The notes: a model not told the origin generated them from the letters alone. Shown: positions 1 through 9,881, counted from the first letter of the stretch. The stretch: DNA of 64,000 nt from JAKZVK01 sp965261065 (GCA_965261065.1 OZ253444.1:5456001-5520000), one strand, 5' to 3'. A program made the numbers and translations.

Positions 1-2
1 GC

Positions 3-629
3 TACGCCTTCTTGTGGAACGCATACCAATGGGAATCGAAGCCCTACGTGATCGCTGTCGCCAGGCCGCACGCGCTCATCCGCGTGGGCGAGACGGCCAC
101 ACTCGACGGCCGCCGCTCGTGGAGTAAGTCAAATAAAATCAGCAGTTACGAATGGACCTTCACGGATGGCTCGAAGGTCGAGGGCGCGACGGTCGAGCGG
201 GCCTACAAGCAACCCGGCTCCTACAGCGAGATCCTCAAAGTCACCGACGGCGAGGGGCGTGTCGGTTACGACTTCGCCGTGGTGCAAGTCGTGGCCCCCA
301 ACGCCCAGGATGCCAACGAGGTTCCACCTACCCTCCACGCGGCCTACCATCCGACTACAGGCATTCACCCGGGCACCGAGGTGACCTTCAAGGTCCGCGC
401 CTTCCGCACCAGGTACGGCAACGAGACCTGGGACTTCGGCGACGGCAGCCCGAAGGTTGAAGTGCAGTCCGATGGCAACGCCGTGAAGCACGCCAAGGAC
501 GGCTACGCCGTCACCACCCACGCCTACACTACGCCCGGCGACTATATTGCCCGCGTCGAGCGAACCAACCAGCGCGGCGAGACCGCCGTTGCGCACCTGC
601 ACGTCCGTGTCGACGCGCCTGCACGGTGA
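3..629 (+). CDS. PKD-domain surface/secreted protein, C-terminal part
   Basis: The reading frame is open to the left edge of the window, so this is the C-terminal part of a longer protein; the TTG at 12 is probably not the true start. Two PKD (polycystic kidney disease, Ig-like beta-sandwich) repeats are visible. The first spans roughly residues 20-95 and includes SSYEWTFTDG. The second spans roughly 110-200 and includes the hallmark WDFGDG. PKD repeats are usual in secreted or cell-surface proteins and serve adhesion or substrate binding; no catalytic domain is in view. It ends with TGA at 627-629. Function beyond an extracellular structural role cannot be assigned. Confidence 0.8.
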   Translation, partial: YAFLWNAYQWESKPYVIAVARPHALIRVGETATLDGRRSWSKSNKISSYEWTFTDGSKVEGATVERAYKQPGSYSEILKVTDGEGRVGYDFAVVQVVAPNAQDANEVPPTLHAAYHPTTGIHPGTEVTFKVRAFRTRYGNETWDFGDGSPKVEVQSDGNAVKHAKDGYAVTTHAYTTPGDYIARVERTNQRGETAVAHLHVRVDAPAR

Positions 630-1232
630 GGGCTGGGGTCACGACCTCCAACCTCGATACGGAACCACGTGACCGCCCCGGTGTGGCGCGGGCCTCTGGC
701 CGGCAGGGCCGGCATCCGTGCCGGCCTCTTCTTGCCTCAAGCCCGGGTGGCCGCTGGAAGGAAAACAAGGTAGTCTACGTCGGCCAGGAGGCCGACGCTG
801 CCCGCCAGGAGGCGCGCGCCACCAAGCCACCGCGTTGCCGCCCGCCCAGAGCAACAACACAGTCAAGGGCGCCTTCAGTGGTTCGCACGCAGCGGTGGAC
901 GCCGCGACCGGGGCGGCGCCCACACCGATCATCTGCTAGTTGCCGACGAGGGCCACCCAATCCAGCATGGCGCTGTTCGAGCAGCCGTGCTTGACTTGGC
1001 CTTGGCCCAGCCCCAACCCGCCCCAGGGCTGACGTTCATCCCCTTTTCAATTCAGATGTCAGGGGTTTTCCCCAACCCGGAGTCGCGCAGGCAAGGCCTT
1101 GGACTTTCCAAAGCAGGATTGCCGGCCCAACGCGCCACTAGGACCGCTGAAAGTGGCGGTCGCTACCCGTGGTGCGGCCCCGCCTGAGGCGGCCCGACGT
1201 CTCGGGCGGGGCGTTGCATTTCACCGGGGACT
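630..1232. other. Intergenic stretch without a convincing gene
   Basis: No reading frame here looks like a protein. The stretch holds GC-rich imperfect palindromes (around 706-735 and 1180-1216) and one copy of a 32-bp dispersed repeat at 791-822. The hairpin at about 1180-1216 could terminate transcription from either side but has no clear T-run. Confidence 0.5.
791..822. repeat. 32-bp dispersed repeat, copy 1
   Basis: The 32 bases beginning GCCGACGCTGCCCGCC are repeated at 20475-20506 with one mismatch (31/32). This copy is intergenic. The other lies inside the 3' end of a hypothetical gene, where it encodes part of a low-complexity tail (VARASWRAGSA). This suggests a dispersed extragenic-type element that can be absorbed into reading frames. 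Confidence 0.65.
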
Positions 1233-1290
1233 CTAGGGAATTCCTGCGCCTCCCGCGCAGCTCTGGATTGCGCCTTTCTGTTTACCCGTA
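1233..1290 (-). pseudogene. Severed 3' end of the FG-GAP/TSP3 gene
   Basis: Joining the minus-strand sequence left of the IS1595 copy to the gene on its right, counting the 8-bp duplication once, gives an in-frame continuation. After KKAGIITG the original protein would run KQKGAIQSCAGGAGIP and stop at the TAG whose complement is at 1233-1235. This 3' end is now separated from the rest of the gene by the element at 1291-2321. Confidence 0.75.
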
Positions 1291-2321
1291 GCCGGGTATC
1301 CACTTGACTCAGGTGACCCCAACATCTTGTAGTTGGGCTCACAGCGTCTTAGCGTCCCAATCGGCGACGATCGAGCGGTACGGCGTCGGCTCCACCGCCA
1401 TGGCCTGCTGCACAAGGCGGTAGAAGAGCTTGCCCCGACTGCGTGATCTGCGCCGATTGAAGCGGAACACGAACTCGTCGAGATAGTAGTCCAGATGCTC
1501 GTGGCTGACCGCCCCCTGATGCGTGCCCAGCATCCAGCGCTTGAGTAGCGAGATCGCCAAGTGCACCCTCGGCAGTAGCTGCGAGGCCTGCTCGCGGCGG
1601 TTGTTAATCGAGATGATACGACGCTGGTAGTCCTTCTTCTTGAGCGGATCGTAGCCCGACCAGTTGTCGGTAACAACCACGCTGCCCGGCTCGACCGACT
1701 CCTCGACGAAGGGCATCAAACTGGCCGCCGAGGCGTTCTGAACGCGCTGCATGCGGATGCGCCCCAGCCCGGTGCCTCTCTCTTCCGCGGCGACTGCAAT
1801 CAACGCTTTACGCTCGGTCTGCCGGCCGATTACCCCTTCTTCTTCAGCGCCCCAGTAGGTCTCATCGACCTCGACGAGGCCCGTCAATCGCTCCCGCCCC
1901 GGGCGCACCATCGCTCGCCTCAGCTTGTGCATCCAAGGCCAGGCGGTTTGGTAACTGCCCAGTCCCAGAACGCGCTGTAGACCCAGGGCGCTGGCCCCAT
2001 TCTTCTGCGTGGTGATGGTCCACATCGCCCGGAACCACAGCCGCAGCGGCTTGCGTGTGTCTTGAAAGATCGTGCCGGCGGTGACGGAGGTTTGCCGCCC
2101 GCAGCGAGCGCATTCGAACCACACTTTGCGCACCGGCCAAGCGCGCTCATGCCCACACCTTGGACAGCGGAAACCCTCTGGCCAGCGCAAGGCGAACAGA
2201 TAGTCGCGGCAAGCCTCCTCGCTCGCAAAGTGAGACTCGAATTCGAGTTGGTCGCGCGGGTAATCCTCCACCAGGCCCTACACTACATCTTGGGGTCACC
2301 TGAGTCAAGTGGATACCAATC
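1291..2321 (-). mobile_element. IS1595-type insertion sequence, copy 1
   Basis: The element is 1031 bp. Its inverted ends contain GGTATCCACTTGACTCAGG; the outermost three or four bases differ between ends (GCCG at the left; GATT when the right end is read inward). It is flanked by a perfect 8-bp target duplication, TACCCGTA, at 1283-1290 and 2322-2329. It carries one transposase on the minus strand. It inserted near the 3' end of the FG-GAP/TSP3 gene, removed the last 16 native codons and supplied a short replacement tail. Copies of the same length lie at 8851, 18253 and 41820. Confidence 0.93.
1339..2271 (-). CDS. IS1595-family transposase (copy 1)
   Basis: This 310-residue DDE transposase moves the surrounding 1031-bp element. 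A zinc ribbon lies near residues 36-60 (CPRCG...CARCG). The ISXO2-like catalytic domain follows, with Asp in VEVDETYWGAEEEG, Asp in VVTDNWSGYD and a candidate Glu in YLDEFVFRFNRR. The start is GTG (MEDYPRD..), as in the other copies. The frame is intact from start to stop, so the protein could be active. It belongs to the zinc-ribbon IS1595 type. Confidence 0.92.
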   Translation of the reverse strand: MEDYPRDQLEFESHFASEEACRDYLFALRWPEGFRCPRCGHERAWPVRKVWFECARCGRQTSVTAGTIFQDTRKPLRLWFRAMWTITTQKNGASALGLQRVLGLGSYQTAWPWMHKLRRAMVRPGRERLTGLVEVDETYWGAEEEGVIGRQTERKALIAVAAEERGTGLGRIRMQRVQNASAASLMPFVEESVEPGSVVVTDNWSGYDPLKKKDYQRRIISINNRREQASQLLPRVHLAISLLKRWMLGTHQGAVSHEHLDYYLDEFVFRFNRRRSRSRGKLFYRLVQQAMAVEPTPYRSIVADWDAKTL

Positions 2322-4595
2322 TACCCGTAATGATCCCGGCCTTTTTAAGATCGTTCATCAAGTGGGCGACTGCGCTCGTGAAGCTCCCGTTGCCGGTTGC
2401 GCCAGCCGCCAGGTCGGCGATGAGGTCTGAGAGGTCGCAACCCGTCCCCAACAGCGTGTTGGGCACGCCCGAATCGCAGCCACCGATCATTACCGTGGGA
2501 GCCTGGTCGGAGTCCGAACACTGATCGAGAACGTCGGGGATGCCGTCATTGTCGTCGTCGGGATCGCAGACGTCGCCGATGCCATCGCCGTCGTTGTCAT
2601 CCTGATTCGCGTTGGCGTTGGCGGGACAGTTGTCCGAACCGATGCACATCGAAGGCCCGCTGCTGATAGCACCGGGGTCGCAGACGCCGTCACCATCACC
2701 ATCGACCTGCGGATCGGAGCAGCCCACTGAGCCCACCGGGGCACCGCTCGCAGTGCCGGGGCATAGGTCGCCGCTATCGTCGACGCCGTCGCCGTCGGTG
2801 TCGACGGTGCCGACACCCGCAAAAACATAAGCCGAGCCACAGTCGTTGCCGGTCGTGCAGTCGTCATTCCGGGCCCCCACCACCACGGCGTCCCCGGAGA
2901 TGGAAACCGAAACGCCGAAGAAGTCGCCGGCTGCCGCGTCGCTGGCGATCAGCTTGGCGTCCTCGGTCAGCATCCCCGCCCAGCCCCCGGCGGGCTTCTC
3001 AAACACATAGGCCGAGCCATCACCATCGGCCCCCACCACGACGGTTTCCCCGGAGATGGAAACCGAAACGCCGAATCGTGTGCCCGCGCTGGCGGTCAGC
3101 TTGGCGTCCTCGGTCAGCGCTCCCGCCCAGCCCCCGGCGGGCTTCTCAAACACATAGGCCGCGCCACATTGTGGACCCGCCGGGCAGTCACCAAACCCGG
3201 CCCCCACCGCGACGGTGTCCCCGGAGATGGAAACCGAGACGCCGAAGCCGTCCCCGGTCGCCGCGTCGCTGGCGGTCAGCTTGGCGTCCTCGGACAGCGC
3301 CCCCGCCCAGCCCCCGGCGGGCTTCTCAAACACGTAGGCCGAGCCACAGTCGATGCCGGCTGTGCAGTCGTCCAGATAGGCCCCCACCACGACGGTTTCC
3401 CCGGAGATGGAAACCGCAATGCCGAAGAAGTCGCCGGGCGCCCCGTCGCTGGCGGTCAGCTTGGCGTCCTCGGTCAGCGCCCCCGCCCAGCCCCCGGCGG
3501 GCTTCTCAAACACATAGGCCGAGCCACATCCGACACCAGCCGGGCAGGCATCAAACCGGGCCCCCACAACGACGGTGTCCCCGGAGATGGAAACCGAAAT
3601 ACCGAACTCGTCGCCGCCCGCCGCGTCGCTGGCGGTCAGCTTGGCGTCCTCGTTAACGATGGTTGGATCAATGGTGAGCGGGTAGCGCGCTCCGGCGTCT
3701 TCCACCAGAAGGGCGATGTGGTCGCCGCCGGCCTCCAGCCTCGCGGCAAGTTCCGTGCCCTCGGCGTCCCACACGCGCAGGCCGCCATAGCGCAGCCGCA
3801 CCTCGCCCGCCGCGTCCCGCAGCAGGATCGCCTGGCCGCCCGCAGCGACCGCGGCCCGCACCGGACCCGCGACCGCTAGCTCCAGCCGCAAGGGCCCTGA
3901 CTGGGCATCTGCGCCGCGGGCGCCCGCGGGGGGCGTCTCGAGGGTGAAGCCTTGCTCCAGCCCCGACGCCCGGTTGACGTACCACCTCTGAGTGCGCCGC
4001 GGTGGAACTCGACCCGGTTGCCTTCGGTGCGGGGCTCCGCAGGCTCGACGGCCTGCATTTCCGAGTAGCCGTAACCGGTCAGCGCCAGCTCGACGTCGAT
4101 CTCGGTCCCGCGCGGCCGCAGGCGGATGCCCCGCGGCGTGAAGCGTGTGCTGTAGTTCTGGGCGTCATTTGCCGCCCGGACGGTGCCGTCGTTGAGCGTC
4201 TCCGTCCGATAGCGGTTCCGCTCGATGGCCTTCTGCATGGCCTCCCACGCCTCGGCGGAGAGACCCTCCGGCACTTCGCCGGACTTGGCGATCCGTCCCG
4301 CGCTGCCGTCGTTCTGAACGGGCTGCTCGTTGGCCCAGCCGGGCGCCGCGAGGAGGCTTATGGCCAGGCCCAGCACCAGCAGCGCCCACCTCCCAACGCC
4401 GAGTGTACCTGGCGGGCGCACGGGCCTTCGGCCCACGGTGTTGTACTCGGGATGGCGTGTCCGCCGATCCTCGGATCCTACGGTCGTTTTCGGCAAGCGA
4501 TCGCTGCTGCGTATCGTCGACTCCTCGTGATTGGTTTCTTGTGTGTAGAGCTTCTGTGGCTGGAGAGTGTCTCCAGCGGCTGGGGCCGACACCAT
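2305..4595 (-). pseudogene. FG-GAP / thrombospondin type 3 repeat surface protein, frameshifted and IS-truncated
   Basis: The protein has a leader (WALLVLGLAISLLAAPGWA), then a domain ending in ..NRVEFHRGAL, then a frame break near 3985-3995. Reading resumes as WYVNRASGLEQGFTLETPPAGA, so one lost base there restores one frame. The second part (to 2305) carries about five FG-GAP-like repeats of about 60 residues (FGISVSISGDTVVVGA..GSAYVFEKPAGGWAGAL). Calcium-binding thrombospondin type 3 repeats follow (DGDGVDDSGDLCPGT, NDGDGIGDVCDPDDDNDG), as in exported beta-propeller proteins. The IS1595 copy truncates the 3' end, so translation reads four codons into the element and stops. The true start is uncertain; 4595 is the first ATG of the frame and lies well upstream of the leader. 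The frameshift could be a sequencing error. Confidence 0.8.
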
Positions 4596-4700
4596 GCCCC
4601 GCCGGCCCGCTCATCCCGCCCGCGGATGGACACCGCGGTGCCCGGATGCCAAGGCAGTATATGCCAACCTCGTGGCAATTGCAAGAATAAATAGCTTCAA

Positions 4701-6297
4701 TGTCAACGCCCAATAGAAATGTCCCCCTCGGTAGCTCGATAGAAGTGTCCCCTTGTGTTTCTTGTTCGTAGGAGAGATATCGTCGTCGTCGGGGCTGTGG
4801 AACTGTGGGAATCGCGTAGCGATTTCCAAGGGGCGGTGGGAAGGGTGGAAAACCATCCACCGCTCCTCGAACCCGGTACTGCTGCCTCGAGAGATTTTCC
4901 ACGTTTTCCATCCGACCCGGCATTTCCACAGCCCTCTTATGTATTCGCAGCCCGTTTTTTCCGTAACACAGCTCGCCGCCAGGGGTGGTCCGCCGCCGGC
5001 TTGCGCCCGCCCTCCGGACGCTGCTGTGGTGCTGGTTTCGTCCGCAGCTGTGGCGTCGGCGTGGCGATCACGTCGTGCTCGATCTCGTGCCCGTCAAACC
5101 TCACCTGCAAGCTCTCATCGCGCCACTGTTGGACCGTCACCCGTGCCCCCGCCCCCACGCCCTGGTTGCGTTTCGGCTTCAACTGCAAACAACGATTCTC
5201 GAAACGCACCACCCGGTCGTTGCTCACCACCCGTTCGTACTCGCAACAGAACACCCCTCGCAGCTCGGTGCCGCGGGGGAGCGCCTGGTGAAAGTCCGCT
5301 GCCGCCGCCGGCTCACAGGCGAAGCGCTCGTTGTGCTCGGCCAGGTACTCCTCGTCGAGATAACGGTTCGCCGCCTCGTACTCGACGATCCCGCGCAGCC
5401 GCATCTTCTTGATCAGGCGGTCTTGGTGCGTGCCGTGATGGCGCTCCACTCGGCCCTTGGCTTGCGGCGAGGAAGCCGCCATGATCGTAATGCCGAGCTT
5501 GGCACACATGCGCCCGAACTGCGTCTCGGGCTTGATGCCTGCCAGCGCTTCCCGCGACGTCGGCTGGCGCTGGTAGACGTTTTCCCAGTCGCAGTACAAC
5601 GCCTTGGGAACGCCGTGTTGACGCACCCAGGCTGCGAGCAGATCGGCCGCGGCCCAGGTCGTTTCCTGGTCCGAGAAACGGCACAGCGCCACACCGGTCG
5701 CGTCATCGACGAAGTTCATCAGACAGGCTTTCGGGCCGCGTTCTTCCAGCCAGTGGTGGTGCGAACCGTCGAGTTGAATCAGCTCGCCGAAGTGCGCTTT
5801 GCGTTGGCGCCGGGTGCGATGCGGTTGGCGCTTGCGACGGCGGCTCCACAGACCCGCGGCGAGCATCCAGCGCCGCAGTGTTTCGCGCGGCACTTCCAGG
5901 CCGTGGTCGGCTGCCAGATGTTCCGACGCCAGCGTCGGCCCGAAGCGCTCGTGCCCCTCGCCCGCATAGTTCTCGCGCACCAACTCGAGAACCTGCTGGC
6001 GTCGCTTCTGATCGGCTCGGTTCGAAGCACGGCCGACGTTACCGTGCACCAAAGCCTTGGCCCCGCCCGCACGGTAACGCTTCTTCAGACGCTTCGCATG
6101 GCGGTAGCTGACCTCCAGCAGCTCGGCGGTTTCGGTCAACTTCAGTTCTCCTCGTTTCACTCGGCTCAGCACTTCGCCGCGCCTCAACTCCTTGGCACTC
6201 ATCCATGTCCTTCCCACTCTCGGCTCCTCCTTCGGAGCCTCAGAGTAGGGGACATTTCTATTGGGCGCTCAAGGGGACATTATCATTGGGCTTCAAC
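4701..6297 (-). mobile_element. IS1202-like (ISNCY) insertion sequence
   Basis: The element is about 1597 bp with related ends. The left begins TGTCAACGCCCAATAG and the right, read inward, TGTTGAAGCCCAATGA; 20 of the first 26 positions agree. Each end has a second internal copy of the GTCCCC-type motif (left 4705-4755, right 6247-6290). It is flanked by a perfect 17-bp direct repeat, AGAATAAATAGCTTCAA, at 4684-4700 and 6298-6314. That is long for a target duplication, but TGT ends and long duplications are known in the IS1202 group. It lies upstream of the FG-GAP gene and interrupts no recognised coding frame. Confidence 0.75.
4937..6202 (-). CDS. IS1202/ISNCY-like DDE transposase
   Basis: This is a 421-residue transposase. 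An N-terminal helix-turn-helix (TETAELLEVSYRHAKRLKKRY) is followed by an rve-like integrase core with LIQLDGSHHHWLE, MNFVDDATG and a Glu near KGRVERHHGTHQDR. The C-terminus is basic and proline-rich. An ATG at 6202 is preceded by GGAAGG at good spacing and is preferred over the GTG at 6217. The frame is intact. The DGSHHHW motif is typical of ISNCY-type enzymes rather than of IS3 or IS481. Confidence 0.82.
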   Translation of the reverse strand: MSAKELRRGEVLSRVKRGELKLTETAELLEVSYRHAKRLKKRYRAGGAKALVHGNVGRASNRADQKRRQQVLELVRENYAGEGHERFGPTLASEHLAADHGLEVPRETLRRWMLAAGLWSRRRKRQPHRTRRQRKAHFGELIQLDGSHHHWLEERGPKACLMNFVDDATGVALCRFSDQETTWAAADLLAAWVRQHGVPKALYCDWENVYQRQPTSREALAGIKPETQFGRMCAKLGITIMAASSPQAKGRVERHHGTHQDRLIKKMRLRGIVEYEAANRYLDEEYLAEHNERFACEPAAAADFHQALPRGTELRGVFCCEYERVVSNDRVVRFENRCLQLKPKRNQGVGAGARVTVQQWRDESLQVRFDGHEIEHDVIATPTPQLRTKPAPQQRPEGGRKPAADHPWRRAVLRKKRAANT

Positions 6298-6458
6298 AGA
6301 ATAAATAGCTTCAAAAGCTTCAAATAGGTTTAATTCTCGCTAGTACTATTTGGTGTGGACCGGCCTGCCGTATCAGCACCATCCTGTTTCTGACAAAAGG
6401 ACTATCCGCCGCGAAGGCGGGGCAGGAGCCTCGCCATCCGGGTCGGCAAGCGGTCGAC

Positions 6459-6578
6459 GGGATCGTTCGGCACCCCTACATGTTGCGGCAGGGCGAGCAG
6501 AAGGGCACGGCGTGCCGTGCCCCTACATTTTGACCAGCGCCGTCCTCGATTTCGCCACGGGCTGCTCTAGGCGTCTGC
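6459..6578. repeat. About 115-bp dispersed repeat, copy 1
   Basis: The stretch runs from ATCGTTCGGCACCCCTACATG through the palindrome at 6503-6522 to CCACGGGCTGCT. A diverged second copy lies at about 28690-28803, with the same order of blocks (CCCCTACATGTTG, palindrome, CCCCTACATTT, ACCAGC, CCACGGGCTGCT). It is extragenic and sits just downstream of the symporter gene, so it may lie in that gene's 3' untranslated region. Except for the palindromes and this repeat, 6315-6601 holds nothing recognisable. Confidence 0.6.
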
Positions 6579-6601
6579 TCGCTAGGTTGTGGCTCGGCAT
6601 G

Positions 6602-8131
6602 TCATGCCTCCTTCTTCATACTCCAGACCGTCAGCTCGCTTCGCGCCGTTCGCTTGCCACCAACCAGGATGCTTACCGCGAACCCGACGCCGAACAACAG
6701 GACGTGGCTGATGACGCCAATCAGCATCGGCGTCATTTCGAAGTTGTAGCCAATGTCGACGCCGAGGGCGCTGGTGACGGTCGCCCACGTGACGAACGTG
6801 AGGCACACGAGGATCCCAACGTTGGCCCCGAGACGGGTGGCGCGCCGGGAGAGAAAGCCCAACGCAAACAGCCCTAGCACCCCGCCTTCCAACACCGAAA
6901 CCGCCATCGCCATGATCTCGTAGGACGCAGTGGCGCGGGTGACAGTCAGAGCGAGAGCGGCGCCTGTTGAGAGAATTCCCCCCACGACAACGCCAAAGCG
7001 GCCAATCGTGAGTTGGACCCCGTCAGCGGCATTCGGCCTCAGTCGCAAGAAGTGGTCCTTCGTGGCAACAGTAGCGACGCTGTTCAGATCGGCGCTGACC
7101 GACGACATGGCCGACGACAGCAGGGCTGCCAGAATCAGGCCGATCAGCCCGCTAGGGAAATGCGTCTTGATGAAGTAAGGGAGTATCGTGTCGGGCTGCC
7201 CGCTGACGTGAGACGGCAGTGTCTCGGACGTCAGTTGGTAGAAGGACCATAGACCGCATCCAATGATGCCGAACGCGAACCAGGTTGGGACGGTGGAGAG
7301 GATGCCAACGCGGACGCCGCGCTTGGCGTCGGCGTCCGAGCGCGCTACCAGGTATCGCTGCACCATGCTCTGTTGAGTCGTGTACATGCGAATGAATGAA
7401 CTCATCCCGGCGAGGAAGTAGATCCAGGCGGTGGGCTCGGCGAAGTACAGGCTGCGCGTGCTTAGCTCCGTGTTGCCGATGGCGAACTTGCCGGCGTCGT
7501 AGGCGTGCGAGAAGATCGTCGGCGCGCCCAGGTTGGATTCGAAGATGACCGAGGCCATGATGACGATCGCGCCGCCGATCATGATGACGCCCTGGAGAAC
7601 GGATGTCCAGATCGAGGCCTCGATGCCGCCGATCAGCGTGTAGACAAGAGTAAAGAGGCCCACGCCGAGGATGATGGTTCGGATGTCCCAGTCGGCAATG
7701 ACCTCGACGGCGATCGCCGTCGTGAAGAGCGTATAGCCGACGTCGATCAGCCGCTGCACCGCGAATCCCACCGAACCGTAGAGCCGCGCCGCATAGCCGA
7801 AACGCTGCTCGAGGTATTCGTAAACGCTCATTCGCACGACCCGGCGGTAGAACGGCACGCAAAGATTGGCCGCTATCGGGATAGCGAGAAGCGCCGCCGA
7901 CATGTAGAACAACTGCCACCAGTCGCGTGCAAACACCGAGCCGGGGATGGCGACGAATGTGGCGCTGCTGATGGTGGTCGTCATCAGCGTGAAGCCAACG
8001 GCATAGCCCGGGATGCTACGGTTGGCGACGAAGTATTCGCTGGTAGAAGTTTGTTTCCGCGCGGCGCGGAGGCCGATCACGGCGATCACGGCCAAGTAGG
8101 CGATGATCACGATCGCGTCGAGGAAGCTCAC
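6602..8131 (-). CDS. Sodium:solute symporter family protein (SSS)
   Basis: This is a membrane carrier of the sodium/solute symporter family, about 509 residues from the GTG at 8131 (VSFLDAIVIIAYLAVI..). It has about 13 hydrophobic spans and the family features: a first helix followed by ..TSTSEYFVANRSIPGYAVGFTLMTTTISSATFVAIPG, and the conserved ..LAALLSSAMSSVSADLNSVATV segment that lines the sodium site. The upstream extension to 8233 is arginine/serine-rich and unlikely to be translated. The solute cannot be named; the sequence fits the sialic acid/sugar/organic solute branch. It stands alone, with no catabolic partner adjacent. It ends in MKKEA at 6602. Confidence 0.85.
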   Translation of the reverse strand: MSFLDAIVIIAYLAVIAVIGLRAARKQTSTSEYFVANRSIPGYAVGFTLMTTTISSATFVAIPGSVFARDWWQLFYMSAALLAIPIAANLCVPFYRRVVRMSVYEYLEQRFGYAARLYGSVGFAVQRLIDVGYTLFTTAIAVEVIADWDIRTIILGVGLFTLVYTLIGGIEASIWTSVLQGVIMIGGAIVIMASVIFESNLGAPTIFSHAYDAGKFAIGNTELSTRSLYFAEPTAWIYFLAGMSSFIRMYTTQQSMVQRYLVARSDADAKRGVRVGILSTVPTWFAFGIIGCGLWSFYQLTSETLPSHVSGQPDTILPYFIKTHFPSGLIGLILAALLSSAMSSVSADLNSVATVATKDHFLRLRPNAADGVQLTIGRFGVVVGGILSTGAALALTVTRATASYEIMAMAVSVLEGGVLGLFALGFLSRRATRLGANVGILVCLTFVTWATVTSALGVDIGYNFEMTPMLIGVISHVLLFGVGFAVSILVGGKRTARSELTVWSMKKEA

Positions 8132-8231
8132 GATTGCGGGGGCTGGGTGAGAGAGGCTGGGGGTGCGACCGCACCTGAGGTTGGAGGATAGCACGAGAGC
8201 GGCCGATGGACGGGAGCGGAATTCTCGAGGC

Positions 8232-8842
8232 ACTGATTCTGCTCTGTGGGGCTTGGTCGAGGGCGGCGCTGTGGAAAGGAGGTCCCGAGTGCTTACGGGG
8301 ACTGCTCTGACAGAGAGCCCCGGCTCGGCTTACTCGCCCCTTCGCGATTCGGGGTTTCGGCTCGTCCCGTGAGGGTGAATCCCCCTGTCGGGCTCATCCG
8401 TCCGGGCTGGCTGATCGCAGGCTCGTTCCAGGTGCATGCTTCAGACAGGGAGGCCCAGGAGATCTTCAACAAAGGCTAGCACCACGTAGAGCGCGTACAG
8501 CACGCGGCCTTTCCATCCCCGCAAGTTGTTGTCCTCGTTGAGGTAAATCTTTCTCGCTATTCGGTGTGCTATCACATCTCCCCCCGCCTCAGCCTCCCGC
8601 CGCTCCGAGTGCACTCCTCTTTCACCGCCTTTGGGCCACCTGGCACGGGTTCGGCCCATTTGCAGGTCCAAACGGGCTTGGCCGTGGCCGCCTGTCACCT
8701 ACTGCGTTCATCCTGACCGGGAAGCTGAACGCAAAAAGGGCGGGTCACCAGGTGACCCGCCCTCAGTTGGAGAATAGCATGAGGGCGCACGGGTAGAAGG
8801 TGCTAGGAGTAGATAAGTCGTTTAATTACAGAGAGTTGTGAA
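8232..8842. other. Intergenic stretch, no convincing gene
   Basis: No protein-like frame could be supported. A minus-strand frame at 8441-8698 has a hydrophobic C-terminus but no recognisable family and a compositionally odd N-terminus. The only clear element is the terminator-like hairpin at 8738-8762. Confidence 0.45.
8733..8762 (-). terminator. Perfect 12-bp hairpin with T-run on the minus strand
   Basis: GGGCGGGTCACC and its exact complement are separated by one base (8738-8762). Five A residues at 8733-8737 precede it on the plus strand. Read on the minus strand this is a strong stem followed by TTTTT, a canonical intrinsic terminator. No minus-strand gene is evident upstream; it may have been displaced by the IS1595 copy inserted at 8851. 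Confidence 0.6.
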
Positions 8843-8850
8843 TTCTGAAG

Positions 8851-9881
8851 GCTTGGTATCCACTTGACTCAGGTGACCCCAAGATGTAGTGTAGGGCCTG
8901 GTGGAGGATTACCCGCGCGACCAACTCGAATTCGAGTCTCGCTTTGCGAGCGAGGAGGCTTGCCGCGACTATCTGTTCGCCTTGCGCTGACCAGAGGGTT
9001 TCCGCTGTCCAAGGTGTGGGCATGAGCGCGCTTGGCCGGTGCGCAAAGTGTGGTTCGAATGCGCTCGCTGCGGGCGGCAAACCTCCGTCACCGCCGGCAC
9101 GATCTTTCAAGACACACGCAAGCCGCTGCGGCTGTGGTTCCGGGCGATGTGGACCATCACCACGCAGAAGAATGGGGCCAGCGCCCTGGGTCTACAGCGC
9201 GTTCTGGGACTGGGCAGTTACCAAACCGCCTGGCCTTGGATGCACAAGCTGAGGCGAGCGATGGTGCGCCCGGGGCGGGAGCGATTGACGGGCCTCGTCG
9301 AGGTCGATGAGACCTACTGGGGCGCTGAAGAAGAAGGGGTAATCGGCCGGCAGACCGAGCGTAAAGCGTTGATTGCAGTCGCCGCGGAAGAGAGAGGCAC
9401 CGGGCTGGGGCGCATCCGCATGCAGCGCGTTCAGAACGCCTCGGCGGCCAGTTTGATGCCCTTCGTCGAGGAGTCGGTCGAGCCGGGCAGCGTGGTTGTT
9501 ACCGACAACTGGTCGGGCTACGATCCGCTCAAGAAGAAGGACTACCAGCGTCGTATCATCTCGATTAACAACCGCCGCGAGCAGGCCTCGCAGCTACTGC
9601 CGAGGGTGCACTTGGCGATCTCGCTACTCAAGCGCTGGATGCTGGGCACGCATCAGGGGGCGGTCAGCCACGAGCATCTGGACTACTATCTCGACGAGTT
9701 CGTGTTCCGCTTCAATCGGCGCAGATCACGCAGTCGGGGCAAGCTCTTCTACCGCCTTGTGCAGCAGGCCATGGCGGTGGAGCCGACGCCGTACCGCTCG
9801 ATCGTCGCCGATTGGGACGCTAAGACGCTGTGAGCCCAACTACAAGATGTTGGGGTCACCTGAGTCAAGTGGATACCCGGC
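8851..9881 (+). mobile_element. IS1595-type insertion sequence, copy 2 (defective)
   Basis: This is a 1031-bp copy with the same ends as copy 1 (outer bases GCTT at the left). Its perfect 8-bp target duplication TTCTGAAG lies at 8843-8850 and 9882-9889. It inserted in intergenic sequence. Its transposase has a premature stop, so it can move only if an intact copy acts in trans. Confidence 0.93.
8901..9833 (+). pseudogene. IS1595 transposase with a W30 nonsense mutation (copy 2)
   Basis: Compared with the other three copies, codon 30 (TGG in FALRWPEG) is TGA here, at 8988-8990. The remainder is intact to the TGA at 9831-9833. Re-initiation at 9039 would give 264 residues lacking most of the zinc ribbon but keeping the DDE core, probably without DNA-end binding. 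A single G-to-A change explains it. Confidence 0.85.

Noticed and set aside
4985..6304. 439-codon plus-strand frame
   Set aside because: It is antisense to the IS1202-like transposase, which has clear domains; the plus frame has no recognisable motif.
8441..8698. Possible 85-residue protein with hydrophobic tail
   Set aside because: No family resemblance, no ribosome site, charged low-quality N-terminus; kept only as intergenic.
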